From assembly GCA_019155185.1 (NCBI GenBank), contig CM032813.1:2104501-2168500 (forward strand): 64,000 nt of DNA. Direction: 5' to 3'. Each line of letters begins with the position of its first letter. The stretch's first letter is position 1. Positions 59,041 through 64,000 of this stretch are shown piece by piece. Made by a program: the position numbers and the translations under genes. Origin of the DNA: Beaufortia kweichowensis. Taxonomy: Eukaryota; Chordata; Actinopteri; Cypriniformes; Gastromyzontidae. The notes beneath the pieces are model-generated. The model saw nothing but the letters and a program-made list of their open reading frames with translations. It searched no databases and was not told the DNA's origin.

Positions 59041-62000
59041 GTAAGATTAGACCATTTTTTTCGATATGGTTTTCAATGCATTGCGCTGGAAGTGATGCAC
59101 TGCACGTTATTTGCGTTGCTGTCAGTGCGATACCTTAAAATACGTTATTTTTATATAATGTTAGTATTTATTACTATGAAGGCCGTGATGTCAGCCTGAC
59201 AGGAATAAATGACACATTGATTTTGGCATCTGCATCATAAGCTATAATGACACATGTAATGTTATTGGCACACTGGCTTAATGCAATTTTGCCACAGATA
59301 AACTGCTGCTAAAATTGTTTTCAATGGTTTGTTTTGTTTTTTATTGGATTATTTTACAATTATATGGTGAGATGGCTGCTCAAGCTGCTCAATGTTTTTT
59401 TCACAAATATACATACATGCAGAATTTCTACATATGTGCTTTGTATGCATAGAGGGTAAAAAAACTTTCATTTATTGTTCAAGAGCACATGTAGAATAGG
59501 AAAGGTCTTAAATAGGTCTGTTTTCACACCTTAAGAAATACATGTCTAGATCACAGATGTAACCACTTTTTCTGTAGTGCTGGAGGGACATCATTTTACA
59601 AGATCATTTTAGATTTTTAACTATTATTCTGCTCAATAATAAGTCCACAAGTGAAAATCTGCAATGTATGCCCCTAACAAACACATCTGAAAACCTCTCT
59701 TTTATTTAGCAGTTAATTGTAACTTAATGTAACATCAAATCGACCAGGCCTGCAGGACTATAGGGGCACAAATGCACCATTTTTATTGCATGCAGATTAT
59801 GGCTGAATATGACATAATGGCCTTTATTAAGCTACTTATAATAAGCCACCACACCGCTCTGGTAAAAGCACTGAGAAGTATAGAGCAATAGCAGAAGTAT
59901 GAGATGAATCTTAATAAGCCACATCAATAAACTGCATAAATTGTGTTCTTTAAACACAGATAGCAACCATGCATGTAATGCATTTATTCAGCTTTCAATA
60001 ATTTATGCCGTCAAAGAACAACTGTACAATGCACCAACAGCTTAGAAGTGTTTTGCAGTGATGAGCGGTGTAAAACAACCTGCAGCATCAAGTGATAGCG
60101 CTGGTTTACCTTCTCATGTACCCAGACTACCTTGCATTATACATGGCCAATAGGAGCAGTCCTTCCAAAATCTAATAACATTTCATGCCAGCCCTGATCA
60201 AACAACAGATGTTTGCTGCCATGCTATAACTAAAGTTTGCGTTGCTGCTAATAAAACATGGATTTAATCCGCATGGATAGAAAAGGTACAGTACGTATCG
60301 CTGACCTTGAACAGTGACTATGTGGGTTCTTCTTAGACCTATTTCTGGGCTTGTATTCTCTAATGACCAAGAGATATCAGGTTTGTTTTTAGTCAGCATG
60401 AGAATAGTGTGAAATGGCTCTGTTTGTTTTGACTTGTGTAAGTTTGAAGCAGGTGTAGATAGCTGATCCTCAAAGCAAGATTACTGGAGATATAATAAAT
60501 GTATAGATGACAATAGCACAGTTCAAGACCTATAAATCCTAGTTTGGTGTCACTCTAATGATGAAACTGTCCGGGCGTCCGGAAACATTACCATTTGGTG
60601 CATTCTTATGTCTATTTTGGTCGTCTGAATCATTGTTGTCATGATCCTGTCGGAACTGATACACTGGAAATATCACACAGCCACCAAACAGCTGACTGTC
60701 CAACCCCCCATTCGTCCAGCCACAGATCTGCAAGAGCGCCAAAAATGCATCCAGTTTAGTAGGCAAGAGTCAGCTATAATCATATCTACAGGAGGCCATG
60801 CTGCAAGAATTCCCTTTTGGTGATGACTGACAGCAAGGCAAATGGCACTTCATGTACATTTCTTTCTATTCAAGTGGCCGATTTGGTGCATTAAAAAGTG
60901 CATGTGGTCTTTACATCTCAATTGTAAGTAACATAGTAGTCCTTATTGAGTTCTCAGATGTCTAATAAAACAAGACTGTATAATAGATGCAATAAAATGA
61001 ACATAAGTATCTCAGATAATCTGGTCTTGGAAGAAGGAGTAATTCACCCATAAATAGAAATGCAGACATCATTTACTCATTGTTTAAAATCTGTATACGA
61101 CTCTTTCCTCTGTAAAACACAAGAAAAGATATATTGAGAAATGTCTCAGTGGTTTTGTGTCCATACAATGAAAGTCAATGGGGGTCAGTGTTGTTTAGTT
61201 ACCAGCGTTCTTCAAAGTATCTTCACTTGTGTTCTGCAGAAGAAAGAAAGTCATGCAGGTATGTAATGTTACCTGTTTCACACAAGTGGTCTTTTTAATA
61301 CTTAAAATATAAATCCATAATATTTTTCCCAAATTCTGTCATTTGGCTTTTAGGTCCAGATCCGGTTCTAAAGCCAAACCTCAGTCTTATGTGCCAGCCC
61401 CAACCCTTCCAGGCTATGACCCCCACTCAAAACCTCCAACCACCTCCAGTAATAATGCCACCGGACCCACTGCCATTTCCCATCTGTACCCCTCTCGCCT
61501 TAAAGCCGCCTCCTCACGTCCAGCTGCCGCCCAGCCCGTCCATTCCAGCACCCCCTGTCCTCAGTCCCAAACCCCCAGAGGAGGACAATCAGGCGATGGG
61601 TGCGGATCCGGAAGCCACGCTGGAGGAACTCTGCAAGCCTTTGTACTGTAAACTGTGTAACGTCACACTCAACTCTGCACAACAAGCCCAAGCCCATTAT
61701 CAGGTAATCTAAACACTCACGTTATGGTCTACAAAATATGAAAGTAAGATAAGGGAATCCTAAATGAAATCACAGTCTGTGTTAATATAAGCACAGTGTC
61801 TTAAGAGGATGTTTTTTACTTTCAGTTTGGGGTTTTTTCAGTTAGTTGTTTTCTACTGGTTTTAGTTAATGCAACTTTTTTAGTTAAAGCCATTTTTTGT
61901 TTTGAATACAGGGGAAAAACCACAGTAAAAAGCTGCGTAATTTTTATGCGGGTAGCCAACAGCCACCTCCCATCAGAATACCAGAGGTAGTAGAGCCTGT

Positions 62001-63064
62001 TTCCCAGCAACCCTCCGCTGCTCCACCCACAGATTCTGCTCATGTCAACACCAAACAGGTACATTCAGCTTTTTATCTGGAAAACTGGGTTTCTTTCCCA
62101 AAGTGTAAAGAGCTGGATGCTATATATCAGACATTCACTACACTTACAAAAAACAACATACATTTCATGTGTGTGTCACCAAATTTCACTTGTCTGCAAA
62201 TGTGAAATTCATTTGGCTATAATTGTGACCATAACTTTTGCCTTTATATATCCATCGCTGTTTGAAACATAAAAATGCAGATTACTTTATGCATTTATCT
62301 TTACATGGGTTGAGGTCAAAAGGACTTTAAACTAACATTTCCCCCAAATCAGCTCAAATTATAAATCAATTCTAATTGATTTAAACTGTTTTTCACAGTT
62401 TTGCAGTGACACACTGTTACAAAGCAGCTTTACATACTTACAAATGATGGTACCAGAAGAAAGGTAATTATGAAAAAATAAATAAAACATGCACGGTATT
62501 ATTGCAATTTTCTTGTAAATTGATGAAACTTAACTGAAATTGTCTAAATTTGTAGTTGTTCTATTCACAGTGCTAAGCGCTGTGTGTATTAAATTTGCAT
62601 GAGAAATCATTATCTCCAGCTTACCGTTTTAAACACTGATTGCTTATGTACATGTTTTCCATTAAGACCAAGTGTTCAATCATTTTAATGAATCAAGTCA
62701 TTTACGGCTTCTCTAAATAAAGTCATATTAAAGTAAATATAATTTCAAAGACTGATTTTTTAAAACTGTATCAGCCAGTTATTTCGATCTGAAATAGCAG
62801 TTTGATGGTGTGCATTTATTGATTTCAGGGTGATCAGTAATCAGAGAGATGCACACCACCTCTCATAGGCCGTTTGCTGTCATTGTTCTTTCTGCAGGCG
62901 TTTACTAAAGGAGCGAGCAGAGTCATACTGGCGACTGAGAACGATTACTGCAAGCTCTGTGACGCTTCCTTCAGTTCCCCCGCCGTGGCTCAGGCTCACT
63001 ACCAGGGCAAGAATCACGCCAAGAGACTGCGGCTGGCCGAGGCTCAGCAGAACGCCACATCCTC
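58923..63064 (+). CDS. zmat3: matrin-type zinc finger protein 3 (partial, right end outside window)
   Basis: Four exons in phase: 58923-59040, 61354-61703, 61912-62058 and 62898-63064; the gene continues past base 64000. ZMAT3 (Wig-1/PAG608) is a p53-induced nuclear RNA-binding protein acting on mRNA stability and splicing. Two fingers of the C-x2-C-x12-H-x5-H matrin type are visible: YCKLCNVTLNSAQQAQAHYQ (C138, C141, H154, H160 across the exon 2/3 junction) and YCKLCDASFSSPAVAQAHYQ (C223, C226, H239, H245). The linker is proline-rich, and exon 2 before finger 1 is a long proline-rich disordered stretch. The start is uncertain: ATG 58923 (AAGATGG, strong context), ATG 59034 or ATG 61389. Taking the first, 260 residues fall in the window. 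The third finger and C-terminus expected for the family are not in view. Confidence 0.93.
59041..61353 (+). other. zmat3 intron 1 (2.3 kb)
   Basis: Donor GTAAGA, acceptor TTTGGCTTTTAG. Contains a family M element at 61028-61262 close to the acceptor. Otherwise AT-rich with no other feature. Confidence 0.75.
61028..61262. mobile_element. family M MITE in zmat3 intron 1
   Basis: It begins GAGTAATTCACCCATAAAT, the family's left end. It then carries GAGAAATGTCTCAGTGGTTT and CAATGGGGGTCAGTGTTG in the opposite orientation, and CTGCAGAAGAAAGAAAGTCA near its right end. It ends about 90 bases before the zmat3 exon 2 acceptor. Confidence 0.65.
61354..61703 (+). CDS. zmat3: zmat3 exon 2
   Basis: Proline-rich N-terminal region followed by LEELCKPLYCKLCNVTLNSA, the start of zinc finger 1, ending HYQ|GTAATC in phase 0. 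Frame is open through the 5' acceptor, so coding may begin upstream. Confidence 0.93.
61912..62058 (+). CDS. zmat3: zmat3 exon 3
   Basis: GKNHSKKLRNFYAGS completes finger 1, followed by a Pro/Val-rich linker. Phase 0 at both ends; acceptor AATACAG, donor GTACAT. Confidence 0.95.
62059..62897 (+). other. zmat3 intron 3 (0.8 kb)
   Basis: AT-rich, no feature recognised. Acceptor TTTCTGCAG. Confidence 0.8.
62898..63064 (+). CDS. zmat3: zmat3 exon 4
   Basis: Zinc finger 2 with the GASRVILATENDYCKLCDAS lead and the basic KNHAKRLRLAEAQ tail, nearly identical to human. Donor TC|GTGAGT, phase 2, so the reading continues in an exon beyond the window. Confidence 0.97.
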
Positions 63065-64000
63065 GTGAGTCTGTCACACCCTCCCAGATAAACTGCCGTT
63101 ATACGTGGAACATCTTTCCATGTTTGTTGGCGTTTTACTATCTACTATATTGGGGTAAAAATCTACAAATTATGTTAATGCTCTCATTAATCAAGTGTTT
63201 ATCTGTGGAAACCTCTTGAACAACAGACATATAGACATATTATGTATTTTGTGTCCTTGGGCCTAGTGGGGGTTGATTTTGCATGTAGGAAGATCTTTTT
63301 CCTGTGTGCTTTATCTTCAGCCTGATTTTGCAATGATAAGTTGGGTGCACATTCAAATGACTTCGTGGCCAAAGTTTGGCACTCATGATAACAAACCGAC
63401 AACGATAAATACTGTTGGGCTCCAAATGCCTGTTAATACCTGCTCCAAATGATGCCTGCTGCTAGCTTTGTTCATTTTCATATATTCAAATATTCAGGTA
63501 AAAGTATATGTAAGTAAATATTGCTATATTGTGAGTTGTTATACGGACGTGTATAAGTGATTGAATGTTGTTTTTTCTCATGACCCTGTCTGTGAAATTC
63601 AGGCTAAAGTCTCAAAATCTGATTATGAGATTAGGAGCCATAAAAATGAAAACTACTGTAAATTATACATTATATGTTAGAGATACATTGAAAATGAAAT
63701 TTTCATTTGTTACAATGAAATTAATGATGTTAAATACTGAAATAAATAATTTTATTCTCCTTACATTTTCTTATTTTGCACAAAACAGAACCAGAAGTCG
63801 GGTTTCTAAACATTGATTTCAATCTTTGACATGATTTTATTCAGAAAATATTTAAGATATCAAGGTTACATTTTCACATAATGTGCTTTGCATTGTGTAA
63901 AATGATGTTATGTAGAAAACACAAATAACGATATTAGCTGGGCTTTCACAGGCAGGGTCACAGTAATGTCAAGCATGTCCAGATAATATTTCTACTTGCT
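63065..64000 (+). other. zmat3 intron 4, start
   Basis: No exon is seen before the window ends. Contains repeat family D, copy 2, at 63815-63965. Confidence 0.7.
63815..63965. repeat. dispersed repeat family D, copy 2
   Basis: Aligns with 22835-22985 (TTAAGATATCAAGGTTA, TTTTCACATAATG, ATGTAGAAAACACAAATA, TTAGCTGGGCTTTCACA and AGGGTCACA in the same order). Confidence 0.6.

Noticed and set aside
58587..59138. 183-codon frame upstream of zmat3 read as a separate gene
   Set aside because: It begins at TTG, has no ATG until 58923, and is cut by a good splice donor at 59041 that joins in phase to zmat3 exon 2.
57700..60000. Search for a p53 response element near zmat3
   Set aside because: Several CATG-centred partial half-sites occur (for example near 59545), but no pair fits RRRCWWGYYY well enough to report.

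Overview
The window is nuclear DNA of a ray-finned fish, most likely a cyprinid-like teleost. It has three vertebrate genes with short GT/AG introns. Between them lies AT-rich DNA with many small inverted-repeat elements, tRNA-SINE debris and long (GA)n microsatellites of the kind common in carp and zebrafish genomes. The coding exons were read by hand from splice signals and reading-phase bookkeeping. No bacterial, viral, CRISPR or operon-like features are present.

Layout from left to right. (1) 1-22033: gene-poor DNA downstream of xxylt1, holding repeats and microsatellites but no exon I can support. (2) 22034-43650: xxylt1 on the minus strand, with four coding exons (390 aa) and a probable 5' non-coding exon. 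It encodes the ER xylosyltransferase that adds the second xylose to O-glucose glycans on EGF repeats such as those of Notch. (3) About 44205-57690: pik3ca on the minus strand, with 19 coding exons whose lengths sum to exactly 1068 codons plus stop, a likely long 3' UTR and a GC-rich non-coding first exon. It encodes the p110-alpha catalytic subunit of PI3-kinase. (4) About 58587-64000: the 5' part of zmat3 on the plus strand, encoding a matrin-type zinc-finger RNA-binding protein. Two of its zinc fingers are inside the window and the gene continues past the right edge.

pik3ca and zmat3 are head to head, with about 1-1.3 kb between their first exons, as in human. xxylt1 lies directly downstream of pik3ca in the same direction, where human has kcnmb3. 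I see no functional link among the three genes beyond this arrangement. I did not find an undescribed multi-gene system. The points most worth a second look are small: an overlapping upstream ORF in xxylt1, transposon copies crowding xxylt1 exon 2, an ambiguous and possibly long zmat3 N-terminus, two long foldback elements, and several unnamed repeat families shared across the window.
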